Below are positions 52,627 through 62,717 of a stretch of 64,000 bases of DNA, one piece after another; position 1 is the stretch's first letter; each line of letters begins with the position of its first letter. A program made the translations under genes and the position numbers. Origin of the DNA: Oceanirhabdus sp. W0125-5 (GTDB lineage: Bacteria > Bacillota > Clostridia > Clostridiales > Clostridiaceae); NCBI RefSeq assembly GCF_027938815.1, contig NZ_CP115913.1:1336001-1400000 (forward strand), read 5' to 3'. Under the pieces are notes generated by a model, which was not told where the DNA came from, searched no databases, and saw only the letters and a program-made list of their open reading frames with translations.

Positions 52627-53559
52627 ATGAATATTGGTGATATTGTTGTTAGAAAGTCATACAATGAAGACATTACATTCAAGGTGATTGGAATAAGAGA
52701 AGATTCTGATGGAAATGAGATATGTGAATTAAAAGGGGTAAATATTAGGATTGAGGCAGATTCTCCAATTGAAGATTTAAAAGTTGTTCAGCGTGAAGAT
52801 GAAGGCAAGGCTGATAAGGTTTTTAATGAGAAGATAAATCAATCCATAAAGAAAGTAATAGCCCAACGTAATGGAAAAGATAATGCTCACTATGTATTTA
52901 ATAATATTTCCAGAGGAAAAGATAAGTCAAAAAAGGGGAGCAAAACAAAAGAGAAGAAGGCGAATAAGGCGAATAATGATAGAGAATTGATATTTGGTAG
53001 GCCGGGAAGAATTCTTCATGTAGATGGTGACCCTGAGTATCTAGAGGTATGTCTTAAGACTTACAAAGAATTGTCACTAGAGGTAGTAGGAAAAGCAGTG
53101 AAAGAGGCTGAACAACCTAATGTTATTGTTGACTTAGTTAAACAAGTAAAGCCAGATATTATTGTGATTACAGGACATGATAGTATGGTTAAAAATGCGA
53201 GAGATTATACTGATTTATCAAATTATAGAAATTCTAAATATTTTGTACAGTGTGTACTGAAACTTAGAAACTATGAACCAAATTATGATGATCTTGTAAT
53301 TTTTGCTGGTGCATGTCAATCAAATTATGAAGCTCTTCTGGATGCAGGTGCAAATTACGCAAGCTCACCAAATAGAGTTTTAATACACTGTTTAGATCCT
53401 GTGATGGTATGTGAAAAAGTAGCTTACACTAATATTAAAGAAATTGTAGCAATAAAAGACATAATAGATAACACAATAACAGGTATAAAAGGAATTGGTG
53501 GTTTGGAAACTAGAGGTAAATATAGAGAAGGTTATCCTAAATCAATTTATCTGAAATAG
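52627..53559 (+). CDS. yabG: Sporulation-specific protease YabG
   Basis: 310 residues. The family start MNIGDIVVRKSYNEDITFKV is clear. In the C-terminal half ITGHDSM gives a conserved His and FAGACQSNYEALLDAGANYASSPNR gives the likely catalytic Cys, followed by IHCLDPVMVCEKVAYTN. A Lys-rich linker (residues about 95-115: KDKSKKGSKTKEKKANKAN) is unusual. YabG trims coat and cortex proteins during sporulation and, in C. difficile, processes SipL and CspBA. Neighbours veg and sipL follow the order seen in other Firmicutes. Confidence 0.94.
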   Translation: MNIGDIVVRKSYNEDITFKVIGIREDSDGNEICELKGVNIRIEADSPIEDLKVVQREDEGKADKVFNEKINQSIKKVIAQRNGKDNAHYVFNNISRGKDKSKKGSKTKEKKANKANNDRELIFGRPGRILHVDGDPEYLEVCLKTYKELSLEVVGKAVKEAEQPNVIVDLVKQVKPDIIVITGHDSMVKNARDYTDLSNYRNSKYFVQCVLKLRNYEPNYDDLVIFAGACQSNYEALLDAGANYASSPNRVLIHCLDPVMVCEKVAYTNIKEIVAIKDIIDNTITGIKGIGGLETRGKYREGYPKSIYLK

Positions 53560-53687
53560 AATGCGTGAATACAAATTTTTTATGAAGATTGAATATTTTT
53601 TAAATTTATAGTTTGTTTTACGAATAATGGACATAAACATCTGCCAAACTAGAATAATGAATCTAATTAAGAAATGGAGGACGTGTT

Positions 53688-53927
53688 TTGAAACATCAAA
53701 TGAAAACCTTAAGTTCAATCAAAGAAGAGATAGAAAATCATGTAGGGGAAAAAATAGTCTTAAGGGATAGTGGCGGGAGAAGAAAAGTATTTGTTAAGAA
53801 TGGAGTTATTGAAAAAACCTACAACAGTATATTTGTTATTAAATTAGATGATAGTAACGATAGGAGAATAAGTTATAGTTATTCTGATGTTCTTACTAAA
53901 ACAGTTCAAATCGTATATGCAAGTTAA
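53688..53927 (+). CDS. veg: Veg family protein
   Basis: 79 residues, SH3-like small protein with LSSIKEEIENHVGEKIVLRD and the RRKVFVKNGVIEKTYNSIFVIKL core of the Veg (DUF1021) family. In Bacillus Veg promotes biofilm formation; its exact action is unclear. TTG at 53688 is seven bases after GGAGG. It lies between yabG and the sipL-like gene, a conserved order in Firmicutes. Confidence 0.93.
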   Translation: MKHQMKTLSSIKEEIENHVGEKIVLRDSGGRRKVFVKNGVIEKTYNSIFVIKLDDSNDRRISYSYSDVLTKTVQIVYAS

Positions 53928-54013
53928 AAAAAAATAAAATATTTCTCATATTTATAGATAATACATTATATAAATTAATTAGTAGGTATTATTTATAAAA
54001 GGGGGAATAGTCC

Positions 54014-55570
54014 GTGGAACTGATTAAAGAGAATATAGAATTTGAAAAGCTGCTAGGTGAAAATTTTAATGATACAATTATTCATGAAGAGTATATTGTA
54101 CCAGACACACATCCAGACATAAGTGAAATTTTAATGACAAACACTAAGATGAAAAATATCCATAAAGAAATGATGAAGGATAAAGTCCATGTTAATGGAG
54201 AAATTGATTTTACAATTCTCTATACAACAATGGAAGATGAAGAGGAAGTTGTTTGTTCTTTGAATTACTCAAAAAATTTCTCAAGCATAATTGAAATGAC
54301 AGGGATAGATCATGAAATGATATGCGAAGCAGAATGTAGTATTGAACATATGGAGTGTATAATACTAAATTCAAGAAAGGTATGTGTAGAAGGCGTAGTT
54401 AATGTAAAAGTTGAAGTATCAAAAATGAACAATCTAAATATAGTTAAGGCTATAGATATAGGTAGTGACATTCAATGCGCTGAAAAGCATATGCATATGG
54501 ATAAGATAATAGGAATGATTAATGATGATATAACTGGTGAAACTGAGATTCTTATACCTGTTCACATGCCTGAAATTTATGAAGTTATGGATTGCAGTGT
54601 TACATTTAAAAGTAAGGAAATAGTTCTTTATGACGATATGGTTAAGTTTTCATGTAGAGCTTGCATAAAAGTATTGTATAGAGCTATGAATACTCGTGAA
54701 CTATGTGTTATCGAGAATGACGTTTATCTAGAAAAAGAATGTGAGCTTAGCGGTGTATCATCTATGATGGCTCATTTGGGTAAATTTACTATTAAAAATA
54801 TCACACATATGATTAAGGCAAATGAAGAAGGGGAAATGAAGTGTATATTCGTTGATATGATAATAGGTGTTTTCTGTAAGGTTATGGATGTAGTATCTAT
54901 GAATCTTATTGAAGATGCATATTCTCCAACTATGATGCTTGAAATGGCAAAAGAGACAGTAGAGATGGATATTACTCATAAAGTTATGAAAGATGAGTTA
55001 GTAGTAAAAGGTAAAATCGAAATAGATGATGATATTCCAAGACCAAAGGAAATCCTATTCACAACAGGTGATATATGTATAACTGAGAAAAGAATTGTTG
55101 AAGACAAGATACTTGTTGAGGGTGTAATGAAGGTAAGTGTTCTTTATAAAGCTCATGACAAAGATCATGGATATGTATTCGCGGTATACGAAGAAATTCC
55201 ATTTGATCATTCAATGGAAGTTCATGGAGCTAAAATCCATATGCATAGCTTACTTAAAGCATCACTTGATCATATAGAATGTGATATTGAACATGATGAG
55301 ATCAAGATTAAGGGTATAATTGATTTGGCTTGTAAAGTTACTTTTAAAGCACAAAAAGAATTCTTAATGGATGTGTGTGAAAAAGAGGGAGAACCTCCAA
55401 AGAAAAAGGGTAGCTTTATAATATATGTTGTACAGAGTGAAGATACTCTTTGGAAGGTAGCTAAAAAATATAATACAACTATAGATTTAATTTGTAAACT
55501 TAATGAAATAAGCGAGGGAGATATTAAGCCAAATACTAAGCTTATTATTCCAGGAAGAGCAGTAATCTAA
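54014..55570 (+). CDS. sipL: SipL-like spore protein: SPOCS/DUF3794 repeats plus LysM
   Basis: 518 residues. It starts with IEFEKLLGENFNDTIIHEEYIVPDTHPDISEILM, and DUF3794/SPOCS segments recur near residues 50-130, 180-260 and 320-430. A C-terminal LysM domain is at about 470-517 (YVVQSEDTLWKVAKKYNTT to LIIPGR). In C. difficile SipL binds SpoIVA through its LysM domain and is needed for coat assembly. The same architecture and location after yabG and veg support the assignment. GTG at 54014 follows GGGGGAAT. A large number of Met and His residues is notable. Confidence 0.88.
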   Translation: MELIKENIEFEKLLGENFNDTIIHEEYIVPDTHPDISEILMTNTKMKNIHKEMMKDKVHVNGEIDFTILYTTMEDEEEVVCSLNYSKNFSSIIEMTGIDHEMICEAECSIEHMECIILNSRKVCVEGVVNVKVEVSKMNNLNIVKAIDIGSDIQCAEKHMHMDKIIGMINDDITGETEILIPVHMPEIYEVMDCSVTFKSKEIVLYDDMVKFSCRACIKVLYRAMNTRELCVIENDVYLEKECELSGVSSMMAHLGKFTIKNITHMIKANEEGEMKCIFVDMIIGVFCKVMDVVSMNLIEDAYSPTMMLEMAKETVEMDITHKVMKDELVVKGKIEIDDDIPRPKEILFTTGDICITEKRIVEDKILVEGVMKVSVLYKAHDKDHGYVFAVYEEIPFDHSMEVHGAKIHMHSLLKASLDHIECDIEHDEIKIKGIIDLACKVTFKAQKEFLMDVCEKEGEPPKKKGSFIIYVVQSEDTLWKVAKKYNTTIDLICKLNEISEGDIKPNTKLIIPGRAVI

Positions 55571-55611
55571 TAAAATTTTAACTTTGATACTTCTGATAAA
55601 AAGATATATTA

Positions 55612-55655
55612 AAACATGAAAAGGACTTCAAATGAGGGCCTTTTCATGTTTTTTT
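55612..55655 (+). terminator. Intrinsic terminator of the sipL-like gene
   Basis: AACATGAAAAGG pairs with CCTTTTCATGTT, followed by TTTTTT. Confidence 0.85.
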
Positions 55656-55732
55656 GATTATTTATTTGTTTATGAAACTAAAAGAGTTATTTAGGATGAA
55701 AAAGATAAATTAAGAAGAAAGCTTAAAAAACA

Positions 55733-55969
55733 TAGTTGACAGTGGACAGTGGACAATGGACAACGAATGACATTTCTCTTCGAGAAATTTTAATCTTATT
55801 GTTCCTTGAACAATATGGGTTCACGTACATGAAACATTGTACTTAAATACAATATTTTATCCATAGATAAAATGAGTGAAATATCTTGTCCTAAAGAACA
55901 ATAAAATGTAGTTTCTGCGTATGCAGAAACATCCATCATTCTCAATTTTCAATTCTACATTCTCAATTT
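55733..55969 (+). repeat. Element 1, copy N (complete, with deletion in one hairpin)
   Basis: Left end of GGACAGT/GGACAAT/GGACAAC units and right end of CAATTCT/CATTCTC units. ATTTCTC/GAGAAAT, the inner stem and ATTTTATC/GATAAAAT are intact; the second hairpin has lost most of its 5' arm. Lies between the sipL-like gene and the hem operon. Confidence 0.82.
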
Positions 55970-55974
55970 GTTTT

Positions 55975-55995
55975 TAGCACGCAGAGCGTGCCTTT
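55975..55995. terminator. Small GC-rich hairpin after copy N
   Basis: AGCACGC pairs with GCGTGC, then CTTT. Similar short GC hairpins abut the right end of copies A, D and K. It lies just upstream of the hem promoter. Confidence 0.5.
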
Positions 55996-55999
55996 GTTA

Positions 56000-56008
56000 T
56001 GTTATAAT
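56000..56008 (+). promoter_or_regulatory. Extended -10 promoter of the hem operon
   Basis: TGTTATAAT about 72 bases before the hemA ATG; no clear -35 because the upstream sequence is the GC hairpin. Confidence 0.45.
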
Positions 56009-56080
56009 ATAGTTAAAATTGAAGAGATAGAAATTATTGTACATTGGAAGAAGATAAATGAAGGTTTCGGGGTGGAAAAA

Positions 56081-57313
56081 ATGGAAATTGCAGTGGTTGG
56101 AATAAATCATAATAATGCACCAGTTGATGTACGGGAGAGAGCGGCTTTTACAGAGTCGAGCAAGATTGATGTAATTAATGAACTTATGGATTCAGGTATA
56201 GAGGAAGCAGTAGTTTTATCAACTTGTAATAGAAGTGAAGTTTATGTTGCTTATAGCAAAAAGATAGATGGCAAGAATATTTTAAAAGATATTTATAAGA
56301 AACAATTCAAATATGTTGATTTAGATCTTTTTCTATTTGCTAAAAAAGGGCAGGAAGCAATTGAACATATTTTCAGAGTAGCTAGTGGAATGGATTCAAT
56401 TGTTCTTGGAGAAGATCAGATACTTGGTCAGGTTAAGGATTCATTGATTCTTTCAATGGAGCTAGGATCAAGTAAAAAATTACTAAATAGATTATTTAGA
56501 GATGCTGTAACTGCTGCTAAGGAGATTAAGAATAAGCTTAAGATATCAGAGATTCCTCTTTCTACTAGTTATATTGGGGTTAAATTACTAAAAGAGAGAA
56601 TAGGAGATTTAAAGGGGAAGAATGTACTAATAATAGGAGTAGGGCAGATAAGTAAGTTAACTCTTAAATATTTATTATTAGAAGATTTTAATTCTATAAA
56701 GATAACAAATAGAACTCATGGAAAGTTAAAAGAGCTCTCTGTGAAGAGTGAAAAGATTGAACTAGTTAATTATTCAGATAGATATGAGGTGTTAAATGAG
56801 GTTGATGTCGTGATTTCAGCAACCTCAGCACCTCATGTTATATTGCGTATGGAGAATATGCCAGAGCTAAATAAAAAGTTGTATATTCTAGATTTAGCAG
56901 TCCCAAGGGATATAGACCCAAAAGTTAGAGAAGGTTCTTATGTTGAACTGTTAGATATTGATGATTTAGAAAAAATATCCTCAAATAATATGGAAAAGAG
57001 AGAAGGATTAAAAGAACAAGCTGATGAGATAATCAGAGAATATATATTTGAATTTAATGAATGGAAAAAAAGAACAAAAATTGACCCTGTTATAAAGGAT
57101 TTAAAAGAAAAGTGTGATGAGATAGAAAAAGATACTCTTGAATACATTTTTAGAAAATCAAATATGGAATTAAGAGATCAAAAAATTGTTCAAAAGATGC
57201 TAAATTCAGCACTAAAAAGAGTTATTAGAGATCCTATAATAAAGCTTAAAGAATTAGAAGATGATGAAAGAGAAAATTATATGGATGTGGTTAAGGAACT
57301 ATTTAAGTTATAG
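56081..57313 (+). CDS. hemA: Glutamyl-tRNA reductase
   Basis: 410 residues. Catalytic Cys49 is in LSTCNRSEVY. Then FRVASGMDSIVLGEDQILGQVK, the conserved family stretch, an NADPH-binding GVGQISKLTLKYLL and the C-terminal dimerisation helix. It reduces the activated glutamate on tRNA-Glu to glutamate-1-semialdehyde, the first step of C5 tetrapyrrole synthesis. I chose ATG at 56081, since HemA proteins begin about seven residues before NHNNAPVDVRE; GTG at 56072 is in frame. It is the first gene of the operon; its stop codon is the first triplet of element 2 copy T. Confidence 0.95.
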   Translation: MEIAVVGINHNNAPVDVRERAAFTESSKIDVINELMDSGIEEAVVLSTCNRSEVYVAYSKKIDGKNILKDIYKKQFKYVDLDLFLFAKKGQEAIEHIFRVASGMDSIVLGEDQILGQVKDSLILSMELGSSKKLLNRLFRDAVTAAKEIKNKLKISEIPLSTSYIGVKLLKERIGDLKGKNVLIIGVGQISKLTLKYLLLEDFNSIKITNRTHGKLKELSVKSEKIELVNYSDRYEVLNEVDVVISATSAPHVILRMENMPELNKKLYILDLAVPRDIDPKVREGSYVELLDIDDLEKISSNNMEKREGLKEQADEIIREYIFEFNEWKKRTKIDPVIKDLKEKCDEIEKDTLEYIFRKSNMELRDQKIVQKMLNSALKRVIRDPIIKLKELEDDERENYMDVVKELFKL

Positions 57314-57411
57314 ATAAACTTTACTGAAACTTGGTTTGTTCAAGTTCCAAAATCTCAATGGGTTTATGAGTTATGGACTTGGATAAATCAATAGTTGAAG
57401 TAGTTTATCTA
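57311..57411. repeat. Element 2, copy T
   Basis: Perfect TAGATAAACT and AGTTTATCTA ends; the inner palindrome (TTCCAAAATCTCA with TGAGTTATGGA) matches copy P. The TAG of the left end is the hemA stop codon. It lies inside the hem operon, between hemA and the precorrin-2 dehydrogenase gene. Confidence 0.8.
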
Positions 57412-57427
57412 CATAAGAGGTGTTTTA

Positions 57428-58039
57428 ATGTTTGTACCATTGAATATTAACTTGAAAAACAAAAAGATACTTATAATAGGTGGAGGGAAGGTTGCCCATA
57501 GAAAGGTGAAATTTTTTCTTCAATATGATTGTGATATTGCTGTTGTTGGGATAAACATAGCCCAGGAAATATATGAACTGTATGATAAGAGTGATTTAAG
57601 AGTGGAATTAATCCAACGAGAGTTTGAGATTAATGATTTGAATGAAAAATATATTGTAGTTATAGCAACGGATAATTCCAAATTTAATGAGGAAATTGCT
57701 GATAAGTGTGAAGAAATAGGATTATTATATACAAACTGTAGTAATGGAGAAGAATCTGCATTTTCAGTACCGGCAGTGGTTAAAAGAGGAAATCTTTCTA
57801 TTGCAATATCAACAAATGGAAAGAGTCCTGCACTTAGCAAGAAGATAAAAAAAGAGGTTAGTGAGATATATAACGATGATTATAAGGTGTTTCTAGAACT
57901 CTTAGGAGAACTAAGACGTGTAGTTCTTAAATGTGAGAGTGATGATAAGGTTAAGAAGAAATTATTGAATGAAGCAGTGAATATGAATATAAATGAATTG
58001 AGAGAGTTCATTAATAATTATAGAGGAGAGAAATTATGA
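57428..58039 (+). CDS. Precorrin-2 dehydrogenase / sirohydrochlorin ferrochelatase-like
   Basis: 203 residues. FVPLNINLKNKKILIIGGGKVAHRKVKFFLQYD is the NAD-binding start of the Met8/CysG N-terminal family. Asp in VIATDNSKFNEEIA and the FSVPAVVKRGNLSIAISTNGKSPALSKKIKKE stretch are conserved. It oxidises precorrin-2 to sirohydrochlorin with NAD+ and may insert iron. Together with the cobA-hemD fusion downstream it directs uroporphyrinogen III toward siroheme or cobalamin. ATG at 57428 follows AGAGGTG. Overlaps hemC by four bases. Confidence 0.9.
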   Translation: MFVPLNINLKNKKILIIGGGKVAHRKVKFFLQYDCDIAVVGINIAQEIYELYDKSDLRVELIQREFEINDLNEKYIVVIATDNSKFNEEIADKCEEIGLLYTNCSNGEESAFSVPAVVKRGNLSIAISTNGKSPALSKKIKKEVSEIYNDDYKVFLELLGELRRVVLKCESDDKVKKKLLNEAVNMNINELREFINNYRGEKL

Positions 58040-58950
58040 AAATTATTGTTGGGTCAAGAGGGAGTAAGCTTGCATTAACTCAAACAAAATGGGTTCTTAA
58101 TAAAATAAAAGAGAAAAACCCACATGTTGATTTTGAGATTAAAGTTATAAAGACAAAGGGTGATAAGATTCTTGATAAGGCTCTTGATAAGATAGGAGAT
58201 AAAGGATTATTTGTTAAAGAGATTGAAGAAGCTCTTTTAAATGGCGATGTAGATTTGGCTGTTCACAGCATGAAGGACATGCCATCTGTATTACCAGAAG
58301 GATTGAGGTTTTCACATGTTACAGAGAGAGAAGATCATAGAGATGTAATTGTTTTAAAAGAGGGGATTAAGTCTTTTGAGGAGTTACCTCAAGGAGCTAG
58401 AATTGGGACAGGCAGTAAGAGAAGAAAGTATCAGCTTCTTAAGGCAAGACCTGATTTAGAGATTGTACCGATAAGAGGAAATGTTGAAACAAGAATATCA
58501 AAGATTGAAAGTGAAAATCTTAGTGGAGTTATACTTGCAGCTGCAGGAATAAAGAGGTTAGGGATACATAAGAAGATGGAAGATAGAATAGAATACCTTT
58601 CAGAAAATCTTATTGTACCAGCACCAGCACAAGGAATATTAGCACTTGAAATAAGAGATGGAGACACTGAACTTCATGGAATGATAGAGAAGATAAGAGA
58701 TGAAAAAACAGAGGTAGAGGCAAAAGCAGAAAGAGCTTTCCTTAAGGGGGTAAATGGAAGTTGTCATATTCCTATAGGAGCATATTGTAGTATACTTGGT
58801 GAAGAAATAGTTATGACAGGAATTTATGGAGATGGAGAAGGGCAGAATATTTTAAAGGCTGAAGTGAGAGGAAATAGAGTAGACGCTGAAAGATTAGGAA
58901 AAGCATTAGCAGATAAACTTTTAGAGGAGATGAAGAGGAATGAAGGGTAA
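58036..58950 (+). CDS. hemC: Porphobilinogen deaminase (hydroxymethylbilane synthase)
   Basis: 304 residues. It starts KIIVGSRGSKLALTQTKWVL. The substrate-site Asp is in VHSMKDMPS, and Cys243 in NGSCHIPIGAYC carries the dipyrromethane cofactor. It joins four porphobilinogen units into hydroxymethylbilane. Its ATG overlaps the previous stop (ATGA) and its own end overlaps the cobA-hemD start by 11 bases. Confidence 0.96.
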   Translation: MKIIVGSRGSKLALTQTKWVLNKIKEKNPHVDFEIKVIKTKGDKILDKALDKIGDKGLFVKEIEEALLNGDVDLAVHSMKDMPSVLPEGLRFSHVTEREDHRDVIVLKEGIKSFEELPQGARIGTGSKRRKYQLLKARPDLEIVPIRGNVETRISKIESENLSGVILAAAGIKRLGIHKKMEDRIEYLSENLIVPAPAQGILALEIRDGDTELHGMIEKIRDEKTEVEAKAERAFLKGVNGSCHIPIGAYCSILGEEIVMTGIYGDGEGQNILKAEVRGNRVDAERLGKALADKLLEEMKRNEG

Positions 58951-60442
58951 GGTTTTTCTTGTTGGAGCAGGACCAGGTGATTTTGGGTTAATAACATTAA
59001 AAGGATTGGAATGTATAAGAAAAGCTGATGTGCTTGTTTATGATAGACTTGCCAGTGGCGAGTTCTTAAATGAAACAAAAGAGGGCTGTGAATATATTTA
59101 TGTTGGGAAGAAGTCAAGTAATCATACTAAAACTCAGGATGAGATAAATGAAATTATATACCAAAAAGCTAAGGAAGGTAAGGTTGTAACAAGACTTAAA
59201 GGTGGAGACCCTTATGTTTTTGGTAGAGGTGGAGAAGAAGGAGAATATCTTTTTGACCGCGATATAAAATTTGAAGTGGTTCCAGGAATTAGTTCTTCTA
59301 TAGGAGGATTGGCATATGCAGGGATTCCTATAACACACAGAAATTATGCCTCATCTTTTCATGTAATTACAGGACATTTAAAAGATGATAATCAAGAGTT
59401 AAATTGGAAAGCATTAAGTGAGGTGAATGGAACACTTGTATTTTTGATGGGAATGTCAAATTTAAAGAAAATCACAGAAAAATTAATTGAGAATGGTAAA
59501 GATAAGAACACAGCTGTAGCAATTGTAAACTGGGCTACAAGACCTGAACAGAGAGTGGTTCAAGGGGAACTTCACAATATAGTGGAGATTGTTGAACAAG
59601 AGGGGATTGGTTCACCTAGCGTAATTGTTGTTGGGAATGTTGCTACTCTTAGAGATAAATTGAACTTCTTTGAGGAGAAGCCTCTTTTTGGAAAGAATAT
59701 TGTGATAACAAGAAGTAGAGCTCAAAGTAGTTCTCTTGTGAAAAGTATTGAAGAGCTTGGGGGCAGAGCACTAGAGATGCCGTCAATAAAGATTAAAAAG
59801 ATAGAGAATAATGAAAAACTTGAAAGAAGTTTAGAAAACATAAAGAAATATGATTACATAGTATTTACAAGTGCAAATGGGGTAGATATATTCTTTGAGG
59901 AGTTATTTAATAAAGGGTTAGACAGCAGAGCTTTAGGAAATTGTAAGATTGCTGTTATTGGAAAAGGTACAGAAGAAAGACTACTATCATTTGGATTGAG
60001 AGCGGATATAGTTCCTGCTAGAGCTATTGGAGAAGCACTGTTAGAGGAATTAGAAAAGGTAGTTGATAATAATTGTAATGTGCTTATTCCTAGAGCTGAA
60101 GGGGCTAGAAGATTACTTGTTGAGGAACTTTCAAAAGTATGTGAAGTTGAAGAGGTAATTACATATACGACTGTAAAAGATTCTCCTAATAAAGATGAAT
60201 TGTTGAGCAAGTTAATGGAAAATAAAGTTGATTATATTACTTTTACAAGTTCATCAACTGTTAAGAATTTTATTGAAATTATAGGTAAGGAAAATATAGA
60301 ATTATTAGAGAATGTCAAATGTATTTCAATTGGACCTATAACGTCAAAAACAGCAAAGGAACTAGGAGTAAAAATATATAGAGAAGCAGATGAATCTTCA
60401 ATTGAAGGAGTATTGGAAACAATCATCAACGAGGAGGAATAG
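58940..60442 (+). CDS. Fused uroporphyrinogen-III C-methyltransferase / uroporphyrinogen-III synthase
   Basis: 500 residues in two parts. Residues about 1-240 are a SUMT/CobA methyltransferase ([64 protein letters not shown]). Residues about 245-500 are HemD ([52 protein letters not shown]). The fusion closes the ring to uroporphyrinogen III and methylates it to precorrin-2. This CobA-HemD arrangement is common in clostridia. Gene symbol varies (cobA/hemD), so none is given. Confidence 0.94.
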   Translation: MKGKVFLVGAGPGDFGLITLKGLECIRKADVLVYDRLASGEFLNETKEGCEYIYVGKKSSNHTKTQDEINEIIYQKAKEGKVVTRLKGGDPYVFGRGGEEGEYLFDRDIKFEVVPGISSSIGGLAYAGIPITHRNYASSFHVITGHLKDDNQELNWKALSEVNGTLVFLMGMSNLKKITEKLIENGKDKNTAVAIVNWATRPEQRVVQGELHNIVEIVEQEGIGSPSVIVVGNVATLRDKLNFFEEKPLFGKNIVITRSRAQSSSLVKSIEELGGRALEMPSIKIKKIENNEKLERSLENIKKYDYIVFTSANGVDIFFEELFNKGLDSRALGNCKIAVIGKGTEERLLSFGLRADIVPARAIGEALLEELEKVVDNNCNVLIPRAEGARRLLVEELSKVCEVEEVITYTTVKDSPNKDELLSKLMENKVDYITFTSSSTVKNFIEIIGKENIELLENVKCISIGPITSKTAKELGVKIYREADESSIEGVLETIINEEE

Positions 60443-60446
60443 AATT

Positions 60447-61421
60447 TTGGGAACAATAAAAAGGACAAGAAGATTAAGAAGAAATGAAACAATAAGAAGT
60501 ATGGTTAGAGAAACAAAATTAACTCTAGATGACTTAGTGTATCCATTGTTTATAATAGAAGGAAAAGGGATAAAAAATGAGATAAAGTCAATGCCAGGGA
60601 ACTATCATTTCTCAGTAGATATGTTAGAAGATGAGATAAATGAACTTGTGAAACTTGGAATTAAGTCAGTAATACTATTTGGTATACCAGGTGAGAAAGA
60701 TGAAGTAGGTAGTGATGCTTATGATATGAACGGAATTGTACAAAAAGCTGTTAGAAAGATAAAAGAGATCAACAATGATATGTACGTAATAACAGATGTG
60801 TGTATGTGTGAGTATACATCTCATGGGCATTGTGGAATATTAACACCTACTGGAGATGTTGAAAATGATACAACTGTAGAGTATCTTAAGAGAATAGCTG
60901 TTAGCCATGTTAAAGCAGGAGCTGATATGGTTGCACCTTCTGATATGATGGATGGTAGAGTAAAAGGGATTAGAGAAGCTCTTGATGAATGGGGATATAA
61001 AAATATTCCTATCATGTCATACAGTGTGAAATATGCATCTTCATTTTATGGACCATTTAGAGATGCTGCAGAGTCAGCGCCTGCATTTGGGGATAGAAGA
61101 GCTTACCAGATGGATCCAGCTAATAGTAATGAGGGAATTAGGGAAGCAGAGATTGATATTGAAGAGGGGGCTGATATTATAATGGTTAAACCCGCCCTAT
61201 CTTATCTTGATGTTATAAGAAGAGTTAAGGATAATTTCAATGTTCCTATAGCTGCATATAATGTTAGTGGGGAATATTCAATGCTTAAGATGGCTGTTGA
61301 AAATGGACTAATGAATGAAAAAGTAATATATGAGACCCTTTTATCTATAAAAAGAGCAGGGGCGGATATAATAATAACATACTTTGCAAAGGATATTGCT
61401 AAGAAGAAGGAGTGGATCTAG
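60447..61421 (+). CDS. hemB: Delta-aminolevulinic acid dehydratase (porphobilinogen synthase)
   Basis: 324 residues. The start region [22 protein letters not shown] is typical. Metal-binding Cys lie in [14 protein letters not shown] (near residue 117-125), and the Schiff-base lysines are in [14 protein letters not shown] and [11 protein letters not shown]. It condenses two aminolevulinates to porphobilinogen. TTG at 60447 is nine bases after GAGGAGG; the upstream frame overlaps the previous gene and is unlikely to be translated. It lies directly before hemL. Confidence 0.94.
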   Translation: MGTIKRTRRLRRNETIRSMVRETKLTLDDLVYPLFIIEGKGIKNEIKSMPGNYHFSVDMLEDEINELVKLGIKSVILFGIPGEKDEVGSDAYDMNGIVQKAVRKIKEINNDMYVITDVCMCEYTSHGHCGILTPTGDVENDTTVEYLKRIAVSHVKAGADMVAPSDMMDGRVKGIREALDEWGYKNIPIMSYSVKYASSFYGPFRDAAESAPAFGDRRAYQMDPANSNEGIREAEIDIEEGADIIMVKPALSYLDVIRRVKDNFNVPIAAYNVSGEYSMLKMAVENGLMNEKVIYETLLSIKRAGADIIITYFAKDIAKKKEWI

Positions 61422-61422
61422 G

Positions 61423-62709
61423 ATGAAGCATAATAAATCAAGTGAGATTTTTAATGAAGCTAAGAAGTACATACCAGGTGGAGTTAATAGCCCAGTTAGA
61501 GCTTTTAGATCAGTTGGTTTAGAACCAATTTTTATCGAAAGAGGTGAAGGGGCAAAGATATATGATGTTGATGGAAATCAATACATAGATTATATATGCT
61601 CATGGGGACCATTGATTCTTGGACATAGTAATGAAAAGGTATTAGAAGGAATAGATGAAGTTTTGAGAAGAGGGACTAGTTATGGTGTTCCTACTGAAAT
61701 CGAAGTAAATATGGCTAAATTAATTGTAGAAGCGTATCCATCTATAGATATGGTTAGAATGGTTAACTCAGGTACAGAGGCTACAATGAGCGCACTTAGA
61801 GTAGCTAGAGGATATACTGGAAGAAATAAAATACTAAAGTTTGAAGGATGTTATCATGGTCATTCAGACTCTTTGCTAGTTAAATCAGGTTCTGGAACGT
61901 TAACATTTGGAGTACCTACCAGTCCAGGGGTACCAGCAGATACTGTTAAAGATACTTTGGTAAGCAGATATAATGACTTAGAGGCTGTGAAGAAAATATT
62001 TGAGGAACAAGGAGAAGATATAGCTGCTATTATTGTTGAGCCAGTAGGTGGAAATATGGGAGTTGTTCCAGGAAGAAAAGAGTTTTTACAAGGACTCAGA
62101 GATATCTGTGATGAATATGGAGCGGTACTTATATTTGATGAGGTTATTACTGGATTCAGATTAGCGTATGGTGGAGCACAAGAGGTTTATGGAGTTGAGG
62201 CTCATATGACTTGCTTCGGTAAAATTATCGGTGGAGGACTCCCAGTAGGAGCCTATGGTGGAAAGAAGGAAATCATGGATATGGTTTCACCAGTAGGACC
62301 AGTTTATCAAGCTGGAACATTATCTGGAAATCCATTAGCTATGCATATGGGATACAATAACTTAAGAATATTAAGAGATAATCCAGATATATATACAGAT
62401 ATTGAAGAAAAAGCAAAAAGATTAGAAGAGGGCTTTAGAAAGAATATTCAAGAATTATCTATTAAAGCTGAGGTTGTTAGATTCAAAGGTATGGTATGTG
62501 TGTTCTTTGCAGAGGGAGAATTCCATAGTTATGATGATGTTAAGAGATGTGATACAGATATGTACTCTAAATATTTTAAAGGAATGTTGGAGAGAGGAGT
62601 ACTCTTGCCACCAGCACAATTTGAAGGAATGTTCCTATCAAGTGAGCATACAATAGAACATATAGACGAGACGATAAAAATCCAATATGATGTTTTAAGG
62701 GAGCTGTAG
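61423..62709 (+). CDS. hemL: Glutamate-1-semialdehyde 2,1-aminomutase
   Basis: 428 residues of PLP fold-type I. Early landmarks are PGGVNSPVRAF and SWGPLILGH. The PLP Lys267 is in CFGKIIGGGLPVGAYGG. VNSGTEATMSALRVARGYTGR and LIFDEVITGFR also match. It converts the product of HemA to 5-aminolevulinate. ATG at 61423 follows AAGGAGTGG. It is one base after the hemB stop. Confidence 0.95.
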   Translation: MKHNKSSEIFNEAKKYIPGGVNSPVRAFRSVGLEPIFIERGEGAKIYDVDGNQYIDYICSWGPLILGHSNEKVLEGIDEVLRRGTSYGVPTEIEVNMAKLIVEAYPSIDMVRMVNSGTEATMSALRVARGYTGRNKILKFEGCYHGHSDSLLVKSGSGTLTFGVPTSPGVPADTVKDTLVSRYNDLEAVKKIFEEQGEDIAAIIVEPVGGNMGVVPGRKEFLQGLRDICDEYGAVLIFDEVITGFRLAYGGAQEVYGVEAHMTCFGKIIGGGLPVGAYGGKKEIMDMVSPVGPVYQAGTLSGNPLAMHMGYNNLRILRDNPDIYTDIEEKAKRLEEGFRKNIQELSIKAEVVRFKGMVCVFFAEGEFHSYDDVKRCDTDMYSKYFKGMLERGVLLPPAQFEGMFLSSEHTIEHIDETIKIQYDVLREL

Positions 62710-62717
62710 AATAGAAG

